Shown in pieces: positions 19,735 through 29,193 of a stretch of 64,000 nucleotides of DNA (its first letter is position 1; each line of letters begins with the position of its first letter). The notes beneath the pieces were generated by a model that worked only from the letters and a program-made list of their open reading frames with translations, had not been told where the DNA came from and ran no database searches. A program made the translations under genes and the position numbers. The DNA comes from an uncultured Bacteroidota bacterium. GTDB lineage: Bacteria > Bacteroidota > Bacteroidia > Flavobacteriales > Flavobacteriaceae. The stretch covers positions 1-64,000 of the forward strand of contig CACERG010000004.1 in the NCBI GenBank assembly GCA_902561795.1. Direction: 5' to 3'.

Positions 19735-20493
19735 ATGGATATATATAATGATAATAGTTACATAAGAAATAACCCATCGCTTCATAGCGAAGATTCTGAA
19801 TTCAAATTTCAAAATATTTTGAGCTTTTTAAGATCTATCGAGATAGAAAATGATAAAATAAAAATTCTTGATGTTGGTGGCGGAGCTGGGTTACTTGGGA
19901 AAATGGTTATGGAATATTTTATGAAAAAAAACATCAAAGTAATTTTTCATTCTCTTGACCTCTCAGAAGAAATGTTGAAAATTCAAAAAAAAAATAATCC
20001 TAAAATTCAAAAATTAATTAATCTGCCAATTGAAGAGTGTAGAGAATCAAATTATGACTTGATTTTAATGATTGATGTAATAGAACATATACCTAGAAAA
20101 AATTTAGCTTCAAATAGATTGAATAAATTGTCTAGATATTTAATTTATAATATTCCGATAGAAATTAATCTCTTTGATTATCTGAAAAATATATCCCTAA
20201 TGTTTAGGTATTATAAAAATCAAACAAAAACTCTTGGCCATGTTCATTTTTTTTCATTTCGTAAAGCGAGTAATTTTTTGAAAAAGCATCATGAAATAAT
20301 TGAAATATATTTTAAGCCATATTGTTTCTATTTTAGAGATTCAAGTTTTATAGATTACATAAATCTCAGAAAAATCCTTATCAGGAAAATAGAAATAATT
20401 ATATCCTGCTGGATATATTCTAATTTTAAAAAAATTTCAAAATATGTTATACAAGGATCAACTTATTCATTAGTAAAAAAAAGAATGCATTAG
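19735..20493 (+). CDS. Class I SAM-dependent methyltransferase
   Basis: KILDVGGGAGLLGKMV motif I, DLILMIDVIEHIPRKN. Confidence 0.8.
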   Translation: MDIYNDNSYIRNNPSLHSEDSEFKFQNILSFLRSIEIENDKIKILDVGGGAGLLGKMVMEYFMKKNIKVIFHSLDLSEEMLKIQKKNNPKIQKLINLPIEECRESNYDLILMIDVIEHIPRKNLASNRLNKLSRYLIYNIPIEINLFDYLKNISLMFRYYKNQTKTLGHVHFFSFRKASNFLKKHHEIIEIYFKPYCFYFRDSSFIDYINLRKILIRKIEIIISCWIYSNFKKISKYVIQGSTYSLVKKRMH

Positions 20494-20506
20494 CTCAATC
20501 TTTTTT

Positions 20507-21271
20507 ATGAAAAATATAAAAACAAATAAAAATTTTTGGAATTGGTATTTAAATGAAAGTCAAGTTAAAAATGATATTAATAGAGATTTATATTTTGATA
20601 ACAACATTGTTAATTTTTTTGAACAAAACATCAATTTTGATAAGATTGACAATGTTTTTGAAATTGGATGTTGTCCAGGGAGATTTTTGAAATTTTTTTA
20701 TTCAAAAAAAATTGAAATTAATGGCATAGATTATTCTAAAGAATCTTTTAATGAAATGATAGAAGATTTCAAAAAAAATAATATATCATATAACAATATA
20801 ATTCTTGGGGATTTTTCCAAGTTTAAATCAAAAAAAAAATATGATTTAGTGTGCTCATTTGGCTTTATTGAGCATTTTGATGATGTAGCTCCAGTAATTA
20901 ATAGCCACGTAGATTTATTAAATGATAAAGGGGCATTGTTAATAGGAATTCCAAACTTTACTGGTATCACAGGTTTTTTTCAAAAACATGTAGAAAAAAA
21001 AATTTTAGATGCACATAACTTAAAGATAATGAACTTGCAGTTTTTTTATGATATAGCATCAAATTATAGTTTGTCTATTGAGAATATTTCTTTTTTAGGG
21101 GGATATGATAACGATATGATATCTAGGACAAAGAAAAAATCATTTAAAAATATTTTCTTAAGAATAATTTTAAAAATATTGCAGATTTCAAAACTACACA
21201 TCCTTATGAGAAAATTTAAAAACAAGTATTTCTCATCATACATAATTGCTTTGTATTCCAAAAATAAATGA
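20507..21271 (+). CDS. Class I SAM-dependent methyltransferase
   Basis: NVFEIGCCPGRFLKFF motif I, YDLVCSFGFIEHFDD. Confidence 0.78.
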   Translation: MKNIKTNKNFWNWYLNESQVKNDINRDLYFDNNIVNFFEQNINFDKIDNVFEIGCCPGRFLKFFYSKKIEINGIDYSKESFNEMIEDFKKNNISYNNIILGDFSKFKSKKKYDLVCSFGFIEHFDDVAPVINSHVDLLNDKGALLIGIPNFTGITGFFQKHVEKKILDAHNLKIMNLQFFYDIASNYSLSIENISFLGGYDNDMISRTKKKSFKNIFLRIILKILQISKLHILMRKFKNKYFSSYIIALYSKNK

Positions 21272-21301
21272 CAATAATTTTAATTAATACATTTATTTTA
21301 A

Positions 21302-22921
21302 ATGGATAAAATGCAATCATTTGACTATATAGTTGTTGGTTCAGGTACATCAGGTTCAGTTTTAGCAACTAGATTGGCTTTAAATTCTAAAAGTAGTGTA
21401 CTATTAATTGAGGCTGGAGGAAGGCCTAAAGGAATATGGTTTAAAATACCATTGGGAATTGGTAAAATACTTCATAATAAAAGATATATCTGGAAATTCT
21501 TTACTAAAAAATCTAAAAATTTAGACGGTAGAAATATATATCTTCCACAAGGAAAAATTTTAGGAGGCTCATCAACCATAAATGGTTTAGTCTTTTTTAG
21601 AGGTATAGCTCAAAAATTTGATGAAATTTCCAAATCTGGCTGTAAAGGATGGAGTTATAAAGAGGTACTTCCATATTTCAAAAAGTTTGAAAATTTTGAA
21701 AAAAATAGAATAGAAAGAGGTCAAGGTGGTCCAGTAAATATTACTGAGGTTTCTCCAAAAGATATATTAAGTGAGGCATTTAAAAATGCATGTTTGAAAA
21801 TTGGGATTAAATTTAACAAAGACTATAATTCGTTCTTATCGGAAGGGGTCAGCTACTTACAATTAAATACAAAAAGAGGGAAAAGAGTAAATATTTTTGA
21901 TGTTTATCATAAACTTGTAAAGAGAAAGAGAAACTTCAATTTATTTTACGATACGGTAGTTAAAAAAATAGTTCTCGAGGGTAAAAAAGCCGTAGGTGTC
22001 GAAGTTATCAAGAATAATCACCAAATGAAAATTTTTGCAAACAAAGAAGTTATTATTTCTTGTGGTGCAATTCAAACTCCAAAACTTTTAGAGCTTTCAG
22101 GAATTGGGAATCCAAAAATTTTGGAAAAAAATTCCATTCCTGTTTTACACAAATTAAATGGTGTAGGAGAAAATTTAATAGATCATTATACCATTAGATT
22201 ATCTTATAAATCTAAAAAAATAATTACACTGAATGATTTGTTGGCTAAAAGGATAAAAGCAATTAAAATGATTTTTCAATATTTATTTTTTAGAAATGGA
22301 CTTTTATCAACTCCTTCAGCCACAATACAAGCAATTTTTAAAAGTGAAAAAAAGCTAGAATATCCTGATCTAAAAATTCAATTAGTTCATCTCACAGAAA
22401 AAGGAAGATTTGGAATTGCATATGATTCACAAACTGATATATTTTCAGGATTTTCTTTAAGTTGTTACCAGTTATTTCCAAGATCAAAGGGTAGTACTCA
22501 TATTAGTTCAAATGATGTAAATAAAGAAACTATTATTGATCCAAATTATTTGGACGATGATGATGATATGAATAAAATTTTGAAGGCTATAAAAATTGCA
22601 AGAAAAATTTCACTTCAATCCCCATTAAAAGAATTAATTGTGGAGGAAACAAAACCAGGATTAAACTTAAATCAAAAAGATGAATTAACAAAGTTTATTA
22701 AAAACTATGGTCAAACCTCCTATCACCCTATTGGAACCTGTAAGATGGGGAATTGTGAAGAATCAGTAGTTGATAGTGATTTAAAAGTTAAAGGGTTAGA
22801 TAATCTTAGGATAGTTGATGCTTCAATTCTACCCTTTCACGTTTCTGCAAATACTCATGCACAGTGTTTAATGATAGCTGAAAAAGCAGCAGATTTAGTT
22901 TTGTCTACAAAAAAGTATTGA
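21302..22921 (+). CDS. GMC-family FAD-dependent oxidoreductase
   Basis: FDYIVVGSGTSGSVLATRLA, ILGGSSTINGLVFFRG, SYHPIGTCKMG, VVDSDLKVKGLDNLRIVDASILPFHVSANTHAQCLMIAEKAAD. Confidence 0.92.
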   Translation: MDKMQSFDYIVVGSGTSGSVLATRLALNSKSSVLLIEAGGRPKGIWFKIPLGIGKILHNKRYIWKFFTKKSKNLDGRNIYLPQGKILGGSSTINGLVFFRGIAQKFDEISKSGCKGWSYKEVLPYFKKFENFEKNRIERGQGGPVNITEVSPKDILSEAFKNACLKIGIKFNKDYNSFLSEGVSYLQLNTKRGKRVNIFDVYHKLVKRKRNFNLFYDTVVKKIVLEGKKAVGVEVIKNNHQMKIFANKEVIISCGAIQTPKLLELSGIGNPKILEKNSIPVLHKLNGVGENLIDHYTIRLSYKSKKIITLNDLLAKRIKAIKMIFQYLFFRNGLLSTPSATIQAIFKSEKKLEYPDLKIQLVHLTEKGRFGIAYDSQTDIFSGFSLSCYQLFPRSKGSTHISSNDVNKETIIDPNYLDDDDDMNKILKAIKIARKISLQSPLKELIVEETKPGLNLNQKDELTKFIKNYGQTSYHPIGTCKMGNCEESVVDSDLKVKGLDNLRIVDASILPFHVSANTHAQCLMIAEKAADLVLSTKKY

Positions 22922-22969
22922 TAAGGGAATTAGATTTAATTCAAAACAGGGCATAATAAATTAAATAAA

Positions 22970-24151
22970 ATGAAATTAATTTACTTCGTCGAAAGTTATA
23001 TTGCAGGTGGATCCGATAAAATAGCTCAAATTCTTTTAGGGAATTTAAATTTTTCAGAAATAATTTTAATAATTAATAAAAGAGCAGACAAAAAAATAAT
23101 TTTAAATAAATTAAATAATAATATTAGAGTTAAATATTATAACCTTATTACTCCAGCTGAAATTCATGAAAAAGTAAATAATTTTAAAAACATTAGTCTA
23201 GTTTATGTAATTTTTAAATTCTTTTCTAAAATACTCAGCCTTCTAATGTTAGGTTATTCAATATTTTACTTTTATAAAAAATTTAAAAATTATAATGCTT
23301 CTTTCTTTTTTTCACATAATGGAGGTCATCCTGGAGGGTTATACAATGGCACTGCTATAATGGCCGCTTCATTATTATCAAATATTAAATTTAAATTTTA
23401 TGCTTACCATAGCAATCCAGCACCATTAAGAAAACATTTGTTTTTTTTCGATTTTTTTTGGGATAGAATAATTGAAAAATCTTCAAAACTAATTACAATT
23501 TCAAATGCTTCAGCAAAAAAAACTTTAAACCAAAGATTTATTAAATCTTTTCCAATTGTTATTTACAATGGAGTAAAAAAAAATAAAATAAAAAATTATA
23601 GCAATTCCAATATATTAGAAATATTACATGTTGGATATTTTGATCTAAATAAAAATCAAATCCTTTTATTAAAAAGTCTATTGAATATAGTTGAAAAAAA
23701 TATATGTAATATTCATATTACTTTCGTAGGTAAAGTTGTTGACGTCAATATTAAAAATATTTTTGATAACTTTTTGAATCAGCATAATTTGAATAAATAT
23801 GTAACTGTTGAAGGATTCAAGAAAACGGTCATACCTTATTATTATAAATCAGATGTACTTATTTGTACTTCTTTTGTTGAGGGACTCTCTTTATCTATTC
23901 TAGAAGCTATGAGTATAGGTTTACCAATTATATCAACGGATACAGGTGGAGTAAATGAACAGATAGTGAGTGAAGAAAATGGATATATAATAGAAAATAA
24001 TAATCCATTACATTTATCAAATAAGATTGAATATTTGATAAAAAACAGAAAAGTTATTGAGATAATGGGTAGAAAGTCCCATAAGATATTCAAAAATAAA
24101 TTTGACATAAATAAAATGATATCTAACTATAATAATTTATTTAAACTTTAA
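22970..24151 (+). CDS. Glycosyltransferase family 4
   Basis: YVESYIAGGSDK-type start; ICTSFVEGLSLSILEAMSIGLPIISTDTGGVNEQI. Confidence 0.85.
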   Translation: MKLIYFVESYIAGGSDKIAQILLGNLNFSEIILIINKRADKKIILNKLNNNIRVKYYNLITPAEIHEKVNNFKNISLVYVIFKFFSKILSLLMLGYSIFYFYKKFKNYNASFFFSHNGGHPGGLYNGTAIMAASLLSNIKFKFYAYHSNPAPLRKHLFFFDFFWDRIIEKSSKLITISNASAKKTLNQRFIKSFPIVIYNGVKKNKIKNYSNSNILEILHVGYFDLNKNQILLLKSLLNIVEKNICNIHITFVGKVVDVNIKNIFDNFLNQHNLNKYVTVEGFKKTVIPYYYKSDVLICTSFVEGLSLSILEAMSIGLPIISTDTGGVNEQIVSEENGYIIENNNPLHLSNKIEYLIKNRKVIEIMGRKSHKIFKNKFDINKMISNYNNLFKL

Positions 24152-24155
24152 AAAA

Positions 24156-24923
24156 ATGGATGTAGTAATTTTGTGTGGTGGATATGGGACACGATTAAGT
24201 GAGGAAACTCACCTTAGACCAAAACCTATGGTTGAAATAGGTGGAAAACCAATTTTATGGCATATCATGAAGATTTTCGATAGTCATCAAATTTCAAATT
24301 TTCACCTTGCCCTAGGATATAAATCTAATGTAATTAAAGACTATTTTATTGGATATAATTCATTAAACAATGATTTTTCGATTAATACCCAAACTGGTAA
24401 AATAAATCATATCAATAATATAAATGAAAATTGGCAAATTAATTTATGGGAGACAGGATTAAAGACAATGACTGGAGGAAGACTTTTAAGGTTAAAACAT
24501 TATTTCAGAAATACAGATACTTTTATGTTAACCTATGGAGATGGGTTGTGTGATTTAGATTTAAAAGCATTATTAAAATTTCATAAATCTCATGGTAAGA
24601 TTGCAACAGTTACAGCTGTTAGACCTCCAGTAAGGTTCGGAGAACTAATAATTTCTAATAATGAGGTAAAGCAATTTCAAGAAAAACCACAGGCTTCGAA
24701 TGGTTGGATAAATGGAGGTTTTTTTGTATTCAACAAAGAAATTTTTAATTATATAAAAAGTGATAATACAATGCTTGAGAGAGAGCCGATGGAAAACCTA
24801 TCTAAAGATGGACAACTCATGGCATTTAAGCATGAAGGGTTTTGGCAATGCATGGATACTATTCGAGAAAAAGAAATTTTAGAGAATCTTTGGAATACAA
24901 ATAATCCTCCTTGGATAAAATAA
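24156..24923 (+). CDS. rfbF: Glucose-1-phosphate cytidylyltransferase
   Basis: DVVILCGGYGTRLSEETHLRPKPMVEIGGKPILWHIMKIFDSH. Confidence 0.95.
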   Translation: MDVVILCGGYGTRLSEETHLRPKPMVEIGGKPILWHIMKIFDSHQISNFHLALGYKSNVIKDYFIGYNSLNNDFSINTQTGKINHINNINENWQINLWETGLKTMTGGRLLRLKHYFRNTDTFMLTYGDGLCDLDLKALLKFHKSHGKIATVTAVRPPVRFGELIISNNEVKQFQEKPQASNGWINGGFFVFNKEIFNYIKSDNTMLEREPMENLSKDGQLMAFKHEGFWQCMDTIREKEILENLWNTNNPPWIK

Positions 24924-24929
24924 GATTAC

Positions 24930-26030
24930 ATGTTTGATAATACTTACAAAAATAAGACAGTAATATTAACTGGGCACACTGGCTTTAAAGGGAGTTGGTT
25001 AACAATGTGGTTATTAAAGCTGGGAGCTAATGTTATTGGTATTTCAAAAGACATCCCAACTAGACCATCAATGTTTAAGATTTTAAAAATAAAAAAAAAT
25101 ATTATCCATTATTCAACAGATATCAGAGATTTCAAAAAATTACAGAAAATAATATTTAAGCATAAACCAGACTTTATTTTTCACCTTGCTGCTCAATCAA
25201 TTGTTTCAAAATCATATGTAGATCCCGAAGAAACGGTTACTACTAACGTTGTGGGTACAATGAATATTCTTGAAGCACTTAGATTTTATAAAAAAAATTG
25301 TGCAGCCATAATTATTACAAGTGATAAATGTTATGAAAATCTAGAGTTAAAAAGAGGCTACCTAGAAAAAGATAATTTGGGGGGGAAAGATGTTTATAGT
25401 GGATCTAAAGGCGCTGCAGAGTTAATAATAAAATCATATTTTAATTCCTTTTTTAAAAAAAATCATCCAGTAAGGTTAGCAATCGGTAGGGCTGGAAATG
25501 TTATTGGCGGGGGAGATTTTGCTAAAGACAGGATTATTGTAGATACTGTAAATTCATGGAATAATCGTCGCCCTGTTGATGTAAGGAGCCCTAATTCAAC
25601 AAGACCTTGGCAACATGTACTAGAACCCCTATCAGGTTATTTAATTCTTGGAGCTAAATTGATTAAAAATAATAGTCTTAGTGGAGAACCTTTTAACTTT
25701 GGGCCAGATGAAAAACAAGATATTACAGTAGGACAACTTTTAGAAAATCTAGCAGAAATTTGGGGATGGAGTGTAGTTAGAGATGCATTAAAAATTGTCA
25801 AAACTAAGCCATTGTTTAATGAGGCAGGTTTATTAAAATTAAACTGTGATAAAGCCAAAGAATTTTTAAAATGGGAGTCAAATTTAAGTTTTAATGAAAC
25901 ATTAATCTTTATTTCAGATTGGTATAAAACTTTTTTTTCAAAATCACAAAACATGTACGATTATACCCTGTTTCAAATTAGTAAATATGAAGAATTTGGA
26001 TTAGAAAGAAAAAGGGATTGGATAAAATAA
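24930..26030 (+). CDS. rfbG: CDP-glucose 4,6-dehydratase
   Basis: VILTGHTGFKGSWLTMWLLKLGANVIGIS, ITSDKCYEN, GRAGNVIGGGDFAKDRIIVD. Confidence 0.95.
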   Translation: MFDNTYKNKTVILTGHTGFKGSWLTMWLLKLGANVIGISKDIPTRPSMFKILKIKKNIIHYSTDIRDFKKLQKIIFKHKPDFIFHLAAQSIVSKSYVDPEETVTTNVVGTMNILEALRFYKKNCAAIIITSDKCYENLELKRGYLEKDNLGGKDVYSGSKGAAELIIKSYFNSFFKKNHPVRLAIGRAGNVIGGGDFAKDRIIVDTVNSWNNRRPVDVRSPNSTRPWQHVLEPLSGYLILGAKLIKNNSLSGEPFNFGPDEKQDITVGQLLENLAEIWGWSVVRDALKIVKTKPLFNEAGLLKLNCDKAKEFLKWESNLSFNETLIFISDWYKTFFSKSQNMYDYTLFQISKYEEFGLERKRDWIK

Positions 26031-26036
26031 TTTTAA

Positions 26037-26495
26037 ATGAATCGATCAATAATTAATGGTGTAAAAATCGTGAAACTTAATCAAATAAATCATCCGAAGG
26101 GAAAGATTCTACATATGATTAAAAAAACTTCACCTGAATTTAAAAAATTCGGAGAGTGTTATATGTCAGAAATAAACCCTGGGTGTATAAAGGCCTGGAA
26201 ATTACATTTAAAACAAACTCAAAATATATCAGTTCCAATAGGTGAAATAAAAGTTGTTTTATTTGATAGTAGAGTAAAATCATCTACCTATAACATTTTA
26301 GATAAGTTTTCTTTAGGAAGGCCTGACAAGTACCACAGGTTAACCATCCCACCAGGTATAATATATGGATTTAAGTGTGTTTCTAAAGAAAGTGCAATTA
26401 TTCTTAATATCACAGATTTTCAGCATGATTTGAATGAGTCACAAACTCTAGCTTTAGATGACTCAAAAGTTCCTTTTAATTGGAAATCAATTTAA
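26037..26495 (+). CDS. dTDP-4-dehydrorhamnose 3,5-epimerase-like sugar epimerase
   Basis: HPKGKILHMIKKTSPEFKKFGECYMSEINPGCIKAWKLHLKQTQN, RLTIPPGIIYGFKCVS. Confidence 0.8.
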   Translation: MNRSIINGVKIVKLNQINHPKGKILHMIKKTSPEFKKFGECYMSEINPGCIKAWKLHLKQTQNISVPIGEIKVVLFDSRVKSSTYNILDKFSLGRPDKYHRLTIPPGIIYGFKCVSKESAIILNITDFQHDLNESQTLALDDSKVPFNWKSI

Positions 26496-26502
26496 TATAG
26501 CT

Positions 26503-27450
26503 TTGAACATATTAATCACAGGTGGTTCAGGTTATTTGGCAGGGTGTCTTGCCAACTTTTTAAAAGGAAATAAAAACTATAATATTACTCTTTCTACATC
26601 CTCGGAGAACTTTGCTAAAAAAAATAAATTCAATGTATTTAAGATTGACTGGGGGAGTAGTGTTTCATTGGATATTGCTTGTAAAAATAAAGACGTTATA
26701 ATTCATTGTGCTGGGCCAAATGCTGCTGAAGCTTACCAAAATCCACATAAAGCTTTTGAATTTAGCAGTAAAGTTTTGGATAATCTCATAAAGAAAGCAA
26801 TAAAAAATAAGGTCAAAAAATTAATTTATTTTTCATCAGTGCATGTATACAAAACACCACTTGAAGGATATTTAAATGAAAAATCACCCTTGGATCCAAA
26901 GCACCCCTACGGGATTTCAAAAAAATTAGCTGAACTGACGCTCTCTAAGTACATAAAAAATGAAAATTTGGATATTAATATTATAAGGCTATCAAATGCA
27001 TTTGGAAAGCCATTTTGGAATAATAAAAATTGTTGGAATCTAGTTGTTAATGATTTTTGCAAACAAGTTGTAATCAATAAAAGTATTCAAATTAATTCTG
27101 ATGGAAATGAAGTTAGAAACTTTGTGACTGTGAATGAGGTTTGTCGATTGGTAGATTTTATCATTGAAAAATCTAATATGGGAAAACTAATCCCTTTCAT
27201 TTTTAATTTTGGAGGCAGTTGGAATTTAAGTGTTAAAAGCTTGGCCGTTTTAATTGCAAAAAAATATAAGGAAGCTTATGGGATTAATCCAAAAATTATT
27301 TTTAAAAAAAGAAGCCAAGCAAAACCAAATAAAAGGTTAGAGTTTAGTTATGATCTAATAATTAAAAAAGGGTTTAAACCTCGAAATAACTATCTTGATG
27401 ATATTAAACAAATTTTTAATTATGTGAAGGATAATTTTTTAAATGCATAG
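26503..27450 (+). CDS. NAD-dependent epimerase/dehydratase; likely TTG start at 26503 (ORF track start 26458 overlaps previous gene)
   Basis: LNILITGGSGYLAGCLANFL, YFSSVHVYKTP, HPYGISKKLAEL (YxxxK). Confidence 0.85.
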   Translation: MNILITGGSGYLAGCLANFLKGNKNYNITLSTSSENFAKKNKFNVFKIDWGSSVSLDIACKNKDVIIHCAGPNAAEAYQNPHKAFEFSSKVLDNLIKKAIKNKVKKLIYFSSVHVYKTPLEGYLNEKSPLDPKHPYGISKKLAELTLSKYIKNENLDINIIRLSNAFGKPFWNNKNCWNLVVNDFCKQVVINKSIQINSDGNEVRNFVTVNEVCRLVDFIIEKSNMGKLIPFIFNFGGSWNLSVKSLAVLIAKKYKEAYGINPKIIFKKRSQAKPNKRLEFSYDLIIKKGFKPRNNYLDDIKQIFNYVKDNFLNA

Positions 27451-28336
27451 TAAACCATATTTTTCAGTTATTTTGCCTAATTACAACCATGGCAATTATC
27501 TTAAAAAAGCAATTGATTCAGTAATAAATCAAGACTATAAAAATTGGGAATTATTGATTATTGACAACCATTCTACTGACAATTCTCATGAAATTATTTC
27601 ATCATACAATGATCCGCGCATTAAATCATTTAAAATAAATAATGATGGAGTAATTGCTATTTCTAGAAATCATGGAATAAAAAACTCAAAAGCTGAATGG
27701 ATAGCATTTTTAGATAGTGATGACATATGGTATAAGAATAAACTTTCAACATTATTTCATTATACCTCTAAAAGCTATGATATTATATGCTCAAATGAAT
27801 ATGAACATAAAATAAATACAGGTCAAAAAAAGGCTAATTATTATAATTTAAAAACAGATAATTTTTACAGCGAATTATTGATTCATGGAAATAAATTATC
27901 AACCTCATCAACAGTTGTGAGACGAAGTTTTATGAAAAATAAAAATTTGTTGTTCAATGAAAATCGTGATTTCATATCAGTTGAAGATTATGATTTGTGG
28001 CTTCAAATCGCTTTAAAAAAAGGATCTTTTGCTTTTTGCAGAGAATTTTTGGGCGAGTATAGAATTCATAGTAATAATCTATCTAATAACTTCGATCTTC
28101 ATTATAATAATCTAAAAAAACTGTTGTTGATGCACGTATTTGAAATTCAAGAATTTTCAGACAATTATAAATTGTGGGAGCTTATTGAACCTAGACTAAA
28201 GTTAATTGAAATAAGGTACCATTATAGTCAAAATATTTTAAATGGAATAAGATTTTCAATTTTGGAATTATTAAATCAAAAATTAATTAAATCTTTCAGA
28301 TTAGTAAAACACTGCATAAAAAAAGTTATTGGATGA
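27443..28336 (+). CDS. Glycosyltransferase family 2
   Basis: FSVILPNYNHGNYLKKAIDSVINQDYKNWELLIIDNHSTDNS, WIAFLDSDDIWYKNKL. Confidence 0.93.
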   Translation: MHSKPYFSVILPNYNHGNYLKKAIDSVINQDYKNWELLIIDNHSTDNSHEIISSYNDPRIKSFKINNDGVIAISRNHGIKNSKAEWIAFLDSDDIWYKNKLSTLFHYTSKSYDIICSNEYEHKINTGQKKANYYNLKTDNFYSELLIHGNKLSTSSTVVRRSFMKNKNLLFNENRDFISVEDYDLWLQIALKKGSFAFCREFLGEYRIHSNNLSNNFDLHYNNLKKLLLMHVFEIQEFSDNYKLWELIEPRLKLIEIRYHYSQNILNGIRFSILELLNQKLIKSFRLVKHCIKKVIG

Positions 28337-29193
28337 TTTTAATAGTTAGAAAAATACTTTTTAAAATTTTAGATTGGTCATTTATTGCTAGGAAGTTTTT
28401 GCAAAAGCATTTCACTAAGTTTGACAATCCAAATCTAAGAGTATTAATTTATCACGATGTTAAATCTGAAAAACAAATAAATCTTTTTAAAAATCAAATA
28501 TTAAGTCTAAGAAGAAATTATGAATTTATATCTCCAGATGAATTTGAAAGTTATATTTATAATGGCTCAAATAATGGAGACAAAATATTACTGACTTTTG
28601 ATGACGGATTTAAATCAAACAGGAAATTAGCTGAGGAGGTTCTTAATGAAATGAATATAAAAGCTCTATTTTTCATTGTTTCTGATTTTTTAGGAGAAAA
28701 AAAAGAGTCACAAAAATATAAATCAATAATTAATAATATTTATCCAAAAGGGCCTACTAGGTTTGAATTAAGTGATCCAATGGATAAAAAAGACATAGAA
28801 TTTTTATTATCTACTGGGCACAAAATAGGATGTCATACTTTTTCACATAAAATGCTGTCAACTATAAATTCTAGATCTGAACTAAATAAAGAGTTAATAA
28901 AAAGTAAATTGAATTTAGAAAAAGAATTTGGGATAAAAATTAATCATTTCGCATTTCCATTTGGAACTTTCAAAAGTATTAATAAGAATTCTTTAGAAAT
29001 TCTAAATCAAAATTTTGACTTTATTCATTCTGGATTAAGGGGCAATAATAAAAATATTAAAAATAATAAATTGGTTTTTAGAGATGCTGTTAATCCAGAA
29101 ATGGGAATAACGAGATTAAAATCTTTTTTAATTGGCAATGCAGACTTTTTATATATTGGTAAATACAACAAATTAAAAAAATATCTAATTTGA
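28333..29193 (+). CDS. Polysaccharide deacetylase (NodB-like)
   Basis: RVLIYHDV, ILLTFDDGFKSN, IGCHTFSHKML, NHFAFPFGTF. Confidence 0.88.
   Translation: MILIVRKILFKILDWSFIARKFLQKHFTKFDNPNLRVLIYHDVKSEKQINLFKNQILSLRRNYEFISPDEFESYIYNGSNNGDKILLTFDDGFKSNRKLAEEVLNEMNIKALFFIVSDFLGEKKESQKYKSIINNIYPKGPTRFELSDPMDKKDIEFLLSTGHKIGCHTFSHKMLSTINSRSELNKELIKSKLNLEKEFGIKINHFAFPFGTFKSINKNSLEILNQNFDFIHSGLRGNNKNIKNNKLVFRDAVNPEMGITRLKSFLIGNADFLYIGKYNKLKKYLI

Noticed and set aside
25379-25385. 7-G tract in rfbG as a second phase-variable site
   Set aside because: The reading frame is intact across it (DNLGGKDVYSGSKG) and the tract is shorter; no split ORF.
26458-26502. ORF-track N-terminus MTQKFLLIGNQFNIA for the NAD-dependent epimerase
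   Set aside because: It lies inside the previous gene; the Rossmann start LNILITGGSG follows a TTG at 26503.
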